From contig NC_079478.1 of assembly GCF_026230105.1 (NCBI RefSeq), positions 16,445,653-16,509,652 of the forward strand: a stretch of DNA of 64,000 nucleotides, in the 5' to 3' direction. Position numbers and translations under genes: made by a program. The notes under the pieces are model-generated. The model was not told where the DNA came from. It did no database searches and worked only from the letters and a program-made list of their open reading frames with translations. Shown piece after piece: positions 1 through 12,470 of this stretch. Position 1 is the stretch's first letter. The number at the start of each line of letters is the position of its first letter. Origin of the DNA: Diorhabda sublineata (Eukaryota > Arthropoda > Insecta > Coleoptera > Chrysomelidae).

Positions 1-752
1 GCTACAGCAATACTGGCAATATTTTCCTCATCTTTTTTTGTCATAGTTAATGTTTCTGATGTATACAGATATCTTACAATTGTATCATACGCTATCTGAT
101 TTTGACTGCTCTTGGTTTTTTTCTTTGAGTATTTGAGTATTATAAATTTGTAGATGTTACGGTTACTCCTATCAAATTGATTAATTTTCTGAAATTATAT
201 TCTTTTCCATTTGCTCTCTATTTAGTATAATTGCTTTCATCTATGCGCTTCTCCATAGTGTTATTTTATATGCTCTTTTTTATCTCCAATTTTCTATATC
301 TCTTTCTTCTTGTTTGTTGGATTGTATAATTGTCTCTTATCCTTTTTGCTTGATTTCTGTCATAAAGGTCTGCCTTCCACTCATCATGAAACCACTCTTA
401 TTTTCTGTCTTTGACTTTTCTAAGTTTCACTGTTTGTTTGGATCATCGCCTTCAAAATCAATCCCTAATCCTTTTTAAACGATGAGTTTGTATCTTCTTT
501 TTCAGTTAGCTTCGTTCCTACTTCATGCGCTTTCAGTTTTTCAATCTGATACTTTCCTTCTGTCTTGATTTTATTGTATGTCGGAAGTTCTTGTTTGAGT
601 TGCGTCCCCACAGTCTTTAATAGGTCCAAGATGTATTTGAAAGGTGATCGATTCGATTTGATTTTATGTCTTATCTTCTGAGGATACCTACATTTTTTAT
701 GAATGTGATCAAACGCTGTGCTTACTATTTTCATTTGATCATGCAAATTCAA
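1..752 (-). mobile_element. Probable LINE remnant (region between endonuclease and RT), minus strand
   Basis: Read on the minus strand, about 440 to 300 gives a charged stretch containing EWFHDEWKADLYDRNQAKRI followed by Arg/Lys/Tyr-rich helix. This resembles the linker between endonuclease and reverse transcriptase of many non-LTR retrotransposons, where a WF(D/N)EEC-type motif precedes a basic helix. A 95-codon lysine-rich open frame (752-465) lies upstream on the same strand and may be part of the same relic. No catalytic motif is visible and the element runs off the window edge. The assignment rests on residue pattern only; a degenerate coding relic of another kind is possible. Confidence 0.35.
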
Positions 753-759
753 TTAATTT

Positions 760-3600
760 TCTGCCACTTTGGTTTCTACTTTTGCTTTCTGCTATCACGA
801 TAAACTCTCGTATTTTTCCACTTAGGTCTCTTAGTGCAATAGAAATATCAGCAATTTATGTCTGTTAAGGATCAATAATTTTATATCGAATAGCTCCATG
901 TTAATACTTCTGTTGACATTTTAGTTTGGGTATTAAAACCCTTGTCTCGGACTTATACCCATTTGAAAGTATAGTTATCATAGATCAAAACAACACTGCG
1001 CAAAGGTGGATTTAGAAAAGGGAGAATTACAAACTCAAGAAGATGTGTCAAAAATCCCTATTCTAAAACTCCCAAAAACAGGTGTTTTCGACTATACCGA
1101 TGTCTCCAAGATCTTAATAAGAACAGGCATAGTTGTATATGGGCCAAGAACCAAATGCGCCGAATCAATAGAAACTCCCCTAAGCGGAAATTCTAGACGA
1201 TGAAATGTCTAAATTAATTAGGCAGTAGACGGAGGACCGATAAAGCAAATAATCTATGGAAAAAGGGTATTAAGTTGCTTTTCATCGGAGCAAAACTAAA
1301 AAAGGAATCTACAGATTTAAAGATTCGACAGTAATCCTTGGAAACTAGAATCGTAAAATATCCAATGAATAAATAGACAAATAAACAGTAACAACCTATC
1401 TGAATGGACGCCTACTAGATGATAATTTAGAAATATTGAGGAGTATTTAATTACCTGCAGACTTTTGTTTACGTGCAAATTTCTACAACACCGTCCATTT
1501 CAGTTCTATAAAAGATTATTAATTTTTAAATAGAAATAATCAGGCAATTTAAAACAACCTTAGAAAAAGAATTTGCTCCAGTGGCGTAAAAAAATAGGGG
1601 AATAAAACTACAACTACAACTAACCCTGACAGCGCGCTACTGGTTAAATTTTTCCAAAGTTTGCTTATGTCAAAATATTACTTTATTAAGGAGCATATTG
1701 ATCACCAAATTTGGAAAAAAATTTGAAGGCGTTCTTGATTTATGGCTAATTTTTGATTTTGATTTAAAATTTTGAACACCCTATATCTCAGCAACTAGGT
1801 CCTGTAAGGGTTCGTATTCCTGTATCAAAATGAATGATTTATTGATATCTCTCTGTGGTAGAGCGTTGTCGGTCGAATATAGTCGAAGATTGAGACTGAA
1901 GAACTAACCTCTCTGAACCGTCCTAAATAATAGCAAGCATCAATACTCTGGGACTGTAGGAAGTGCATGACCTGTCAAGATCTTTCCGATAAGGGACAAA
2001 ATCGATCTTTCAAGTCACGGTTCCTGTACAAAAACCCGTTATATTTATTAATACATGACATGTTTTAATTTTATTTTTCTCCCTATTGGAAAGAAATAGA
2101 AATATGAGGTTTGGCGGAGCATTTACCAAGGAAATTATTATTTGAAATATCAAATTTATCCTAATTACAGACTGACAGAGCGCTAATATGAAAGAAGCCT
2201 AACTCTATTTATAAGCATAAGAGATGAACAACAACAGCCACTTGTTAGGAGCAGTTGAAGCATTTTTTCTGCAAACATCGGTCAAAAGTACGTACTTCCG
2301 TCCCTAGTAGCAGATGAAAAATCGTATACACTACATGGGTCGAAAATTCTTTTTCCGCTCAGATGAAAAGTTCGCTTTTGGTCATTGGTATGCGAGACAA
2401 AAGTACGTTATCCTTTCCCAGCAAGAACTTGATTTTGCTTCCGATATCGTAGCAACAACTTGTTTATCGAGATATTTATTCTTGATAACAGTATACTTTT
2501 CATAACATTTAATTTTCATTATAGTGTTAAAATATAGAATTGTGATTTGAAATATGAATTTAGTGATATCAAAATATGAAAAACTATATGAAGAATTTGT
2601 TTCGTAAAAAGAAAAACAAGTCAAATTCATTTCCTGAAAAGCTATGATAATAAAGAATTTCAGTTAGTGTTCAGTACAATAAAATTCAAGCATCTATTCA
2701 GTGGGGTCTACGCTCCCCAACCCACGTTCGTTATGAATTTGTAAGTACCACGGGACAAAAGTAGAGATACAAGAATCGCGGGTGAGTATCCCCTACTCCC
2801 TAGTTGTATAATGTACTGATTGTCATTGTTTCGAGATAGATACAAAGATACTCAAAGTATTTTAATTTGAAGTACGTTTTTTGAAATTACTTTTAAAAGG
2901 CGTCAAAATTTTCATTTCTAAGTCCAAATGAAATTTTTAATTACATTCTAAGTATCTATAGGGCGTCCAATTTTTCAACAGATTTTCCATATTTCCTGAT
3001 TTTTATAATTCCTACAAATTCAATTCAATAAATATTTTTCTCATTTTTTATGTATAATTTGTAATATCCTCTCAATATTGATATTTCAGAACAATCATAT
3101 ATTTTTTCTAAATTCGCACCCTCCAAAATACAAACGAATAAATAATTTCCTGCATTATTTTCCATGTTTCCTTCACCTCATATTCGCTTGCCGTCATTAT
3201 GATTGATGATTTTTAATTAAAAACGAAAACAATTTTTTTCCTTCGATATTTACAAGTTTTAATATGTTATATGTTATAAAGGATTATATATACATCGTCA
3301 ACAGCACAATAAACATTGTTTGGTATCTTGATGAGATTCATCAATGCTGTTAAGCGTGATAATTGGCATTTCTGGCGATTTTTATAATATTAACCCATCA
3401 ATATTAAACTTTCCGATAGTCTAATAATTAAAAACCGCATAAAAATATATGAGATATACACATTGATTGTTTTACTGCTTTTTCAATCGTATTTGATCTT
3501 CTGAAAATAATTAATTGATTAATAATAACACTCTTTTAATATTTTATTTAAGTTATTTTGTTATTTGTCTGCTTGTTTATTTGCTTGTTTAGATGAAGTT
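760..3600. other. No recognisable gene
   Basis: This stretch is AT-rich with scattered stops. The only notable open frame is 1006-1203 (+), 65 codons from a GTG, whose product I do not recognise. Around 1770-1800 is a motif of the type ACACCCTATATCTCAG seen at ends of many insect repeats, so part of the region is probably old transposon DNA. Nothing firmer can be supported. Confidence 0.5.
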
Positions 3601-3608
3601 TTCGAATA

Positions 3609-4055
3609 AAATTTTGGTAATTTTATACTTTCGCGGTCCCCTCGTTTTTTGGCTCTAGAGAATCGAAAAATCATCCGAATTCCATAAATTATTTTTAAAA
3701 TTTTCATTTTTACGGCGGAATTACGAAAAAAATTATGGGAATAAAAAATGGAAACTGTTTTTTTCACAATCTACACAAAAAATGAACAAATTGAAAAACA
3801 ATTATACAAAAATGTTGATTTACCATGCTTTTACAATTAAAAATAATTTCGCTTAAAATTGATGTTTAATCACTTCCATTAAAAAAATGGTATCTTACTA
3901 AGGTTGTTAAAGAGAATTGGGAGTGAACATTTGTTCTGAATTTTTAGCACACCCCCCTAACTAATTTTTTTTATTCCTATGCTTTTTTTCATGAATTCGA
4001 TTTTCTAGAACCAAAAAACGAGGGGACTGCGAGTATAAAATTACCAAAATTTTTA
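3609..4055. repeat. Foldback/MITE-like element with about 60-bp inverted arms
   Basis: The left arm (about 3609-3668) and right arm (about 3996-4055) are near-perfect reverse complements. Both read inward as AAAATTTTGGTAATTTTATA, then a GTCCCCTCGTTTTTTGG core, then CTAGA and ATCGA. The arms enclose about 330 bp of AT-rich DNA with no coding potential. This is the structure of a foldback element or a long-TIR MITE. Exact ends and target-site duplications could not be fixed. Confidence 0.7.
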
Positions 4056-4419
4056 CTAACTTTCAATCTTACTCACTTTCCATGCGGTACGACAGCCCTG
4101 TGTGGACCTTGGCCTTCTCAACAATGGTCCTTAATAACATTATTCATGTCTTGTAGCATCATCCTTTAATATCCTTTAATATTGAATATTTCGAAGATCA
4201 TCCAACTATCTCATTTTTCACTCCTCTATTCTTCTCGTATTGTTAAATCATTCGATTTTGTCTTGGTTTTGCAGGATATCGCTAATTTCGGGTTCTTCAT
4301 TCATCTCCCACTTTCATGCCTCCATATATTTTTTTGATGACTTTCTTTGGCATCTGTTTCTGTCATCGTCCATGTTTCCTCACTGTATCTTGACTAGAAT
4401 TTTTTCTGAGGACCCGATA

Positions 4420-5600
4420 AGGATCTTATCAGGTAATTCCGCAAACTGCTGAGGTAAAGATCAGATTACCTGACAAGAACCTGATGAGGATGTAACGTAA
4501 AGTTTCTTTGGGTTACTTTCCTCATTTTCGATATATTTGCATTACATACATACGTATATAATTGTTTAAAGACACCCTAATCGCTATAAGGTTTTTTCAT
4601 ATTTTTTTGCATGAAATTTCTTACAAAACATTTCACTTTCAAATAAATAGAAATAGGATGAGGAAGAACGTTCGTTAGGTCCAAACGCTTCCAATATAAA
4701 TAGAAGCGATATAATATATATTATCATGTTAACTATATTAAAAAATTTCTATTCACCCAAAGATTTAGATCTGGTTTAGATTGATATCATCATCATATGA
4801 TCTGGGAAACCTTATAAAAATCATTATCCGGTAAGGTGAAACAGAGAGATCCGTTGTATGGACTTGATCAGGAAAGCCTGAAGAAAAATTAATTTATAGG
4901 GTCAACCTAATGTGATCCTAGTGTGGACCTCGTCAGGATAACCTTCTTCTTCTTCTTCTTCTCGTGTAGTCTTCTCATTGAAGGTTGGCGACCACGTTTT
5001 TAAATGCGTCTCTGTCCCTCGCAACTTGAAACAATTTTCCGTCGCTTAGATTTGTCCATTCTCTTATGCTACGGAGCCAGGATTTCTTGTTTCTGCCCTG
5101 CATTATGTTTTGTAACAGTAGGTATTTGTCGTTACGTAAGATGTGTCCTATGTCAACATTCTTTTTGTTTTCCATTCAGTGTAAGAATAGGGTTAATATC
5201 AATGGTTTGGTTTTTACTTATAACCATGAATTTAGTTTACAATTTACAATTAGTATTTACAATATTTAGTTTTTTAGTTTAGGGATAACTTAATAAGAAA
5301 TATTTTTCTTTTCAATAAGGTGATCCTAAGAGTTTCCTTATATGGACATGATCTGTGAAACCTCATAAAAATCATTTTTCGGTGAAGGTGAAACTGAGAG
5401 ATCTATTGTATGGACTTGATCAGGAAAGCCCTAAGAAAAGTTAATTTATTTTCAATGTGATCCTAGTGTGGACTTCGTCCGTCAGGATAACCCGATAATA
5501 AATATTTTTAATTTCAATAATTTCAATTTTCAATTTCAGGGCAAACTGATGAATAATTAATTTATTTCAAATATGGTTGTCATGAAGCGCTCCTAGCATG
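4420..5600. repeat. Degenerate short-period satellite block
   Basis: Related segments recur in direct orientation. One copy runs about 4790-4945 and another about 5338-5495; both contain GTATGGACTTGATCAGGAAA and then GATCCTAGTGTGGAC. Within each copy two half-units (TATGGACTTGATCAGGAAAG and GTGTGGACCTCGTCAGGATA) are themselves similar, implying an ancestral unit of roughly 75 bp. Looser relatives occur near 4440-4490 and 5590. A LINE 3' fragment sits between the two best copies. Confidence 0.6.
4941..5180 (-). mobile_element. LINE 3' end fragment, minus strand
   Basis: The minus strand encodes about 66 residues (5175-4975). They include RNDKYLLLQNIMQGRNKKSW, then WTNLSD, then ARDRDAFKNVVANL. 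This matches the C-terminus of insect non-LTR reverse transcriptases (R-Y-x-LL-x-x-I-M-x-G-K ... W-L-R-N-I-R-x-W ... A-x-D-R-E). It is followed by a simple (GAA)n tail, seen on the plus strand as CTTCTTCTTCTTCTTCTTCTC at 4942-4962, a typical 3' end for such elements. The fragment is 5'-truncated and interrupts the local satellite. The element at 34034-35100 has a similar C-terminus and tail and may be the same family. Confidence 0.65.
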
Positions 5601-7865
5601 GAACAGGTCTATTATGTTGGAAGTTTTATCTATTGACTTAAATTTCGTATACATTGTCACTTAACGATTTATAACAAAAATGCGTTAACGTGGTTAGGTC
5701 GCCACTTTGTTCTTAAATGGTCCCAGGTTTAAGTCTGACATACGAAATTTTGCATTTCTGTTATACTCTAATTATATTTTCAATTGATTCAATTTTATGA
5801 ATTTCATAACAATTTTTTGTGAAATAAATCAGTTATATGAGCTTCTATTATTCTAATTGTGGTCTCACAAAACTAACAACTTTCTGATAAACCACACTCT
5901 AGAATGCAGTAAAAAATAAAATATGGCGTGAAGTTTATGTTTGTGATTTTTGAAAACCAATCTTTTTATAATTCATAACGGAGGCTGACATAAATTTTCC
6001 GACAGAAAATCTTAAAAAAGATAGCAATTGAAAAAAATATAATCCACCACAGCCACCATTTTATATGCTCAAAATTGGAAAACATCTACTTTTATAAAAA
6101 CATTGTCTCCATATATTTCCGTACATATTAATTTTATTTTAATTAAACTTGCCGTATAAACAGATTGGCAAATTGTTTAAAAGTTTATTCAAATACAGGT
6201 ATTTTACGAGTTGACTAACCTGCTGCCCGTCAAAAATACTGAAAATTCTCCACTTTTGTCAAACACTGTTCCATTAGGCCGACTTTAATATGAAGTGAAG
6301 GAAATATGATGCGATATTATACCTACTTGAAACAAGGAAAATTTCTGTACCCCCCTTGTTGACCTAAAAGAAACCTAACCATTTTTAGATCAACACAAAT
6401 GACCCCTTTGTGGTCTTCATACTTTGGATTTCCATTATACTGGAAATTGTTCGTATATCTTCACAAATTGTATTATCTCATTATTGTTGTTCCATTTATC
6501 AGGCATCTTGAGTTAAAGGAACACAAAATACAAGCTCAACACTCTGTCCCACATATTCAAATGTTCAAATTTCACAGTTAATTTTATTAATAAATTGATT
6601 AATTTAATCTTTTTAGCATTTAGCATCAAGTTTTTTTCTTCCTTCCTATTCATCTTTGAAACCGTTTGCCTAATTCCTAAGCACGCTTCTCCAATTTCAA
6701 AAAGCCCATTGCACGGATATTCAAACGCGGAGCACGACCTTCACCTACTTACTCCACGTTCAGAATTAGTTCAGTGCTCAATATTTTACAATTCAAAAAA
6801 ATGCACAATCACTTGCCAATTGAAATGAAATCGTTATCCCGCATTTCGCAATAATTTGCATTTATTTGTATTTACTGGAAAGTGCCTTCTACTCTATAAA
6901 TGATTTTTGCTATGGACTCATTAATTATTATCTATTACTATTACATATCATTGTGATCTTCTTCTGTATATTAAAATTTTATTTTATTTGTATCTTTATT
7001 TAGTTATTTTTATGTTTGTTTTTTAGTTTTTACAAGGTTTTGTCAAATTTGTAACAATTTTTTGACAATGAAGCAGTTTTCTCTCTCTCTTCTCAATTAT
7101 TATAGCCATAGCTTAAGTATGGTATCGAAATAGCGGTAAAGATAATAAATTAGGGCTAAATTCATGATATTAAGTCGCTTGACAAAAAAATATTCAATTA
7201 TAATAATAATTGTATTACATCAATTGTCAACCCACTCTGTGAATTTTGACTAGACTATTCCACCAATCTGTCAGATCAGTGGAGCTAATATTTTCGTTTT
7301 TCGCTTTAATAATTTGAGAGCAGACTTGTAGGTCGTAGAAATTGAAATAATCAAAAAGGTTCTATACTATTTAACTTTATGACGTCCAGAATCACCTTCA
7401 TATCCAGTTTTTAAATTAAAAGCATGACTATTAATAACGTATTGAAAAAAAAATTGAATTGGGAGCAAGTATGACAGTTTTACTGATATGTAGATCAATT
7501 TAGTTGTATAAAATAGTACCTCTGTATGTTAAAAAGTGAAAGTAATGACCTTTTATTTATAAGAATTATTTATAGTATCATTATAGTGTATTGAAACGAT
7601 CAAAATAATCTAAACAATTATTCTAGTTATATTTGACATGAATTTATGTATACTATAATAATAGTATATGATGATTTTGAATCAATCAAATGACATTTGT
7701 GGGTAATAAATGTTTCAATATATTGCATATATCAACAAACAATGAATAATTTATAAACCTGTTAAACATTTACTAAGCTTGTGAGAATTATAGATTTTCG
7801 GAGACTCGTTTTCGTTCTTTAAAATAGGTCTAACTGATTGACTCATCATCGCACAACTTCCGAGC
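5600..7865. other. No gene recognised
   Basis: AT-rich sequence. Open frames at 6399-6581 and 6595-6828 (+) have no recognisable motifs and look fortuitous. Near 5680-5740 is a weak tRNA-like stretch (GTGGTTAGG... and AGGTTTAAGTCTG) that could be an eroded SINE head. Nothing else can be supported. Confidence 0.4.
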
Positions 7866-8860
7866 TGAAAATTTGCTGCTTACAGAGGTAGATGTGATAT
7901 TTCTTCTTCATTTGCTTCCTGTTCAATCCATTTTCAGTTCAGTCCTTTCTTTCCAAGGTTATTTGCTATTTCTGTATTCCATTTATTTCTGGGTTCCAAA
8001 TCACCTAAACTGTTGTGTCCTCTTTCATTCTCACTATGTGTCAAACTATCTTAACCAATGTTCAATTTATTGCCCTGTACTCCCTAATTTTAATTTGTGT
8101 CGTTCCTTATTTTATCTAGTCTTCCCACCCCTGCTATTTTTCTCAGTATTTCCAATATATACGTTGTTAGTCACTGCTTCAATTTGTTGGTTAGCAACCA
8201 GGATTCGCAACCATAGATCAGCATTGGCAAAAGTACTAATAAGAAGATTTTCCTTTCTGTACGTGTTATTATCTCGTTATAGTTGAAAATACTATTTAGA
8301 CGGCTGCATATGTCGATTTTGTCTTGTTTACTGTCTACTTCTTGTATTTTTATATTTATTTCTTCTGATTTGATTGATACATTCATTATTTCTGTCTTTT
8401 ATATATTTATCAGCAGTCCGTATTTCTTCATTTTGTTACTCCACTTCTGTATTTTGTTTCTTTTGTGTTAACGAATATTAGTAACGCATACATTAGTTCA
8501 TTTATGTAGATTGGTCTCAGTCTGTTGTATCCTATGTGTGTTTTCTTCTGTTTACTAACTTTTCTGTTCCTCATTATTTCCCCTTATTTTTTCTCTATTT
8601 ATTCTATCGAAGTCTATCTCTAAATTAATAGCTGCAAAATAAATCCCATTGTCCGTATTTTTATTTTTTCTGTTATTTCTTTAAAACTGAATATCCAATC
8701 TTTCGTTGAGATAATGCTGCCTATGTTCAATAGGCTTGTTTGTACAAAGGAGTGATATCCCTCTGTAATTTTTGCAATCCTTCCTTTTTTGTGGATGGGT
8801 GCTATTATTGTTAAATACCAAATATTTCGATAATTTTTTTCGCAATAATAAGTACTATTT
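7866..8860 (-). mobile_element. LINE (non-LTR retrotransposon) RT remnant, minus strand
   Basis: Read from 8860 downward, the minus strand gives in order: an IIAPIHKKGRIAKI-type motif (RT 'V-P-I-x-K-K-G'); NGIYFAAINLEIDFDRINRE (RT motif A, usually F-I-D-L-E-K-A-F-D-R-V); and near 8230-8180 LLPMLIYGCESWLLTNKLKQ, the C-terminal thumb motif of insect LINEs. The order and spacing are as expected for one RT, but there are frameshifts and stops and the FADD box is not legible. This is a dead copy, probably 5'-truncated. Confidence 0.75.
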
Positions 8861-8989
8861 ATTGGAAAGAAGACCTAATTTCACAATAAGAAAAAATCTT
8901 AGAATATTATTACTATTTTTTCAACTATAGATACAAGGAGTTTCAAAAGAAACTTACATAACCTAACAGGAAAAAGTCCATAGTGGTTT

Positions 8990-9750
8990 CGTGGAGATCA
9001 ATTTGACAGAAAAAATTTAACGAATTCGTGGGGCAGATATCCATTGGAAAAGTTGCTTCGTCATACTGGAACCATGTCCTTTTGTTATAACCATTGGTTT
9101 TGCAGTTTAGGCACGAAGAATTTGTCTTACATCTTCACGTAATGCTCTAAATTTACTGTAACTGTGCGTCCCTATTCCTCTTCAAAAAAGTAAGTGCCTA
9201 TAATTCCTCGCGCTTACATAGCATCTCACACGGTCACTTAGTTACTCCAGTAACGGCGAGTTTGGTTGTTGACGTGTCGATTGAAATTAAAATGAACCTC
9301 ATCCAAAAACAAGATGTTGGTAAACGTTGGAAAGCTCTCAATCATCTGATTTATGAAGCAAGCTTCTGACCAGAATCGTGAGGTTTCAATTGTTGCAACT
9401 TAATTTTGTAATGGTGCAGCTCCTAATCTTTGATTAAAATACGAAAAAATGATGATACACGCACATTTAAATTAACAGCACGCTTCCGAAGAGATCAGTC
9501 AGGCTCGTCACTAACACTCTGAGTATCAGTGTTTACGTTTTCGGCCTGGATTTTGATTTATCCAATGTTGATGCGGTCTCTTCAAACTTCCCGACCCATT
9601 TTCCCATCAGTAGAGGACCTAACGCATCATTTAAGTGACGAATATTGCATAATTTTTCACGAGCTGCTGTTGAAGAATTACCATTCTCCACCACAACAAT
9701 ACGAGCTCTTACACATCGGTTCAATTAAAAACGTTTTTGAACCGTCAAAA
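8990..9750 (-). mobile_element. Tc1/mariner-superfamily transposase relic, minus strand
   Basis: The minus strand from about 9724 gives an N-terminal HTH-like region ending KWVGKFEETASTLDKSKSRP (compare W-V-x-x-F-R-x-T-A-S-x-x-x-K-x-x-G-R-P). Near 9290-9180 it gives DEVHFNFNRHVNNQTRRYWS and an ARGIIGTYFFEEE-like stretch. This is the same layout as the intact element at 23827-25147 (SDEAHFHLCGSVNKQNMRYW; SRGIIGPWFFEENE), so it is probably a distant DD41D-type relative. Stops and frameshifts are frequent. The C-terminal third with the last catalytic Asp is missing. Confidence 0.7.
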
Positions 9751-10860
9751 CATCGAATTGATGGGTCATCCGCCGTGCAGTCGTTGTTAGGCATCCAATG
9801 ACTTCTTCTTATTCCCGCAGATGTATGTTTGTAAGGATTTGGGGTCTTGTGTACACTGTGATCTATTGTGTCCCTCTTTCTACCTATTGTTTACAACTGA
9901 CCCATCAATTCCACCCCCAATCCCAGCTAGAATATGGCTTGGCTTTAATTGCCTCTTCGTCTTCTATTTCATAGTTTACCTTCAGACGATAACTTTGTTA
10001 TTGTGAGTGTAGGTGTAGTGGTGGTGTAAACAGTGTGTTCAGTATGAATATCACCAACGGTTCCAACTTGAACGTTTTTCTACGCCTGAAGTAGCAGTTG
10101 GTTCGTTCAAATACATGTTTTGGAGGTAATGGGGAGGCAATTGTAATGGGAAAAATTCTTCGATAATTGGTTCAAATGCATGCAAAAGTATATTGAGAAT
10201 ATTTTGAAAAACAATAAATCCAATTATAAATATTTGTTTCTATTTGTCTATCTCCAAACTTGAGTAGTAACTCTCGTATGATTATTAAACCCAATCTATT
10301 TGTCAGATTTATGTGAAATTTTGACAATCTAGCCAAAGTATTGCAAACCTCTTCCGTTAAGCCGCTTTCGTAGGATATTACAGCAACATTATAAAAATTT
10401 ATGTTGGTTGTATTAATGAATTAAAAATTATTAATATGAACAAAAAAACTATCTACAGTTTTTAATTGGAACGAGAAAAAGTCTTTACATTAACAAAAGT
10501 CTTTATATTAACAAATTGTTTCAATTATAAATTAGCTGAAGACAGAGTATCTTATTATCCTAAATATTTTTGTCTGTGTATTCAAATTCTAGGCGTTTAA
10601 CTAACTCAATTGTCAATCGACCAGCAATGTTGACTAAATTTGTCATTTTGGCCTCAAATCAAAATAATAAAACTGTTTATGTCACAGAAACTTTGTGATG
10701 ATTTTTATTTGTTTTGATGGATCCTCATTATCATTTTGTTTCAGGCACATCCAGTTTTTTTCTAACAGCTAAATATTCTGTTCTGATCTGATTTACCTGT
10801 TTTTGTTCGAATAACTTAATTCAGGCGACTGTATCTAGCATTTAACTAACTAACGAAAAT
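9751..10860. other. No gene recognised
   Basis: AT-rich DNA with no readable coding motif. The 90-codon open frame at 9529-9801 (+) overlaps the relic read on the opposite strand and is its shadow. Nothing further can be supported up to the start of the cysteine-rich relic. Confidence 0.4.
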
Positions 10861-10865
10861 TTACG

Positions 10866-12310
10866 CAGTTAATTGAAAAGTATTTTCGTTTTCTTGTGCG
10901 CCACCAAGATAAATCCTGGGTTTCAAATATATGTTGTGTTACATGTGTGAGACTCCTATTAGGTTGGGCTAAACAAGAATCTAGACATTTACCTTTTGGT
11001 ATACCAATGATTTGAACGTAACCAAAAGATTAAGTAAGTAATAGTTATTTTTGTTTGATTCAAACAAATGGTGTCACAACCATGTCCAAATACACTCTCC
11101 AGTACCCAAACTTGTCTTTGGCCAACAAACCAATCTTAGATAGTGCCGAACTGCTTGTGCCAGAGCCTTCAAATCAAGCAAAAAGTCGAAATCTGTTTCA
11201 GAAGTCAACCCGATAGCGGATAGGGTATCTCAAGAGAGTGACCCAAGTTATGAACCGCCGATTTGAAAAGAACCGTATTTATTGATATAGTGATTTGAAC
11301 GATTTAGTACGTGATTTGAATTTGAAAAAACAAGCTGAGCTTTTGGGGTCTAGATTGAACGACTAAAATTTACTTTCTCCTGGTACGAAAATTTCTTATT
11401 TCCGACATCGTGACGATGAAATAAAATCCTACTTTTCTAAACCAGATGACTTAGTCTATTGTAATAAAATTCTTGTAGATTATTCATTGACTCCTCAAAA
11501 ACTTGCTTGAAAGCAGTGTTGCTATACAACAGAAACAAATGTCTTTCAGGGCATGATATGAAAGAGACTTACGATAATATAAATTTCCTTATTAAAAAAA
11601 TTGAATACAGTGAACATGTTTGGAGTTTTTGAAGTCATTGCTCTTTTGCTTGGGTTGCGTCTTGGTTAAACAAAATATGTTCCACTTGCGAATTTGACAG
11701 CAGTGACAGAAAAAGTAACTACACGAAGAAAGTATGGCCCAAGCGTGGATCACTTACTCCAGGGCAGAAGAATGTTAAAAATGGTCCTTTAGTGAACCCT
11801 GACGACGTACTTTACCACCGTTGCATATAAAGCTCGGCCTGACGAAACATTTTGTAAAAGCTGTGCTTATGGCAGTGGATTATTATAGCTGAGAGAAGAG
11901 AAATTTCCCAAACTCGGCGAGGCAAAAATTAAATAGGGAAATTTATTGGTCCACAAATTCGGCAACTAATGGATACAAACTTTGAAGGAAATCTTAATGA
12001 TATGGGAAAATTCGCTTGAATATATTTTTAAAAGGTTGTTGAAATTTCCTAGGAAACCATACAGCGAAAAATTTCAAAAACCTAATCAATGAGCTTATAA
12101 TTTCATACAAAGCTATGAAAAATACATATCATGCACTCTCATTTAGATTTCTTCCCCGAGAATTAGGATGCTGTGAGTGACGAAAGAGGCGAAAGATTTC
12201 ATCAGGACATTTCGTAAATAGAATAGCGCTATAAAGGGAAGAAAAAGTCTCGGAATGCTAGCATTTACTGTTGGGGACTTTAAAGGGACCTACCGGAAGC
12301 CAAACATTCA
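10866..12310 (+). pseudogene. Broken copy of an unclassified repetitive cysteine-rich protein family
   Basis: With several frameshifts and stops, the plus strand gives one collinear protein. In order it has DKSWV and a CVTCVRLLLGW-like cysteine pair (10905-10960); LPFGIPMI and SYFCLIQT (to about 11065); LQYPNLS (11100); SDLNDLVRDLNLKKQAELLG (about 11300-11350); ALLLGLRLG (about 11645); a LHIKLGLTKHFVKA stretch (about 11825); IGPQIRQLMDTNFEG (about 11945); and near 12150-12300 remnants of a FFP-E-N-L-G ... RFHQDI ... LKR ending. The same motifs recur in copies at 13627, 29835 and 35930-37590. I have seen this kind of repetitive protein in invertebrate genomes but cannot name a transposon class. 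It has no recognised catalytic motif. Confidence 0.65.
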
Positions 12311-12470
12311 CGAAAATCATAGCTATTCATTATAAATTGAAGAATATTTTTGTGTTTTTGCGATTTTTGTACTTTTTATAAAAATATATGTCTTGATGTG
12401 AAAAAAAACCTGATGTATCAATTTTTTTCCATTGATATATTATTGTTTGGTGCCATTAAATTGGTGAGGT
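12311..12470. other. Short spacer, nothing recognised
   Basis: AT-rich spacer between the cysteine-rich relic and the composite repeat, with no coding or structural signal. Confidence 0.4.

Noticed and set aside
1006..1203. 65-codon open frame (+) as a gene
   Set aside because: No recognisable motif, GTG start only, and isolated; mentioned in the region entry but not called.
7873..8286. 137-codon open frame (+)
   Set aside because: The opposite strand reads LINE RT motifs in the correct order; the plus frame is its shadow.
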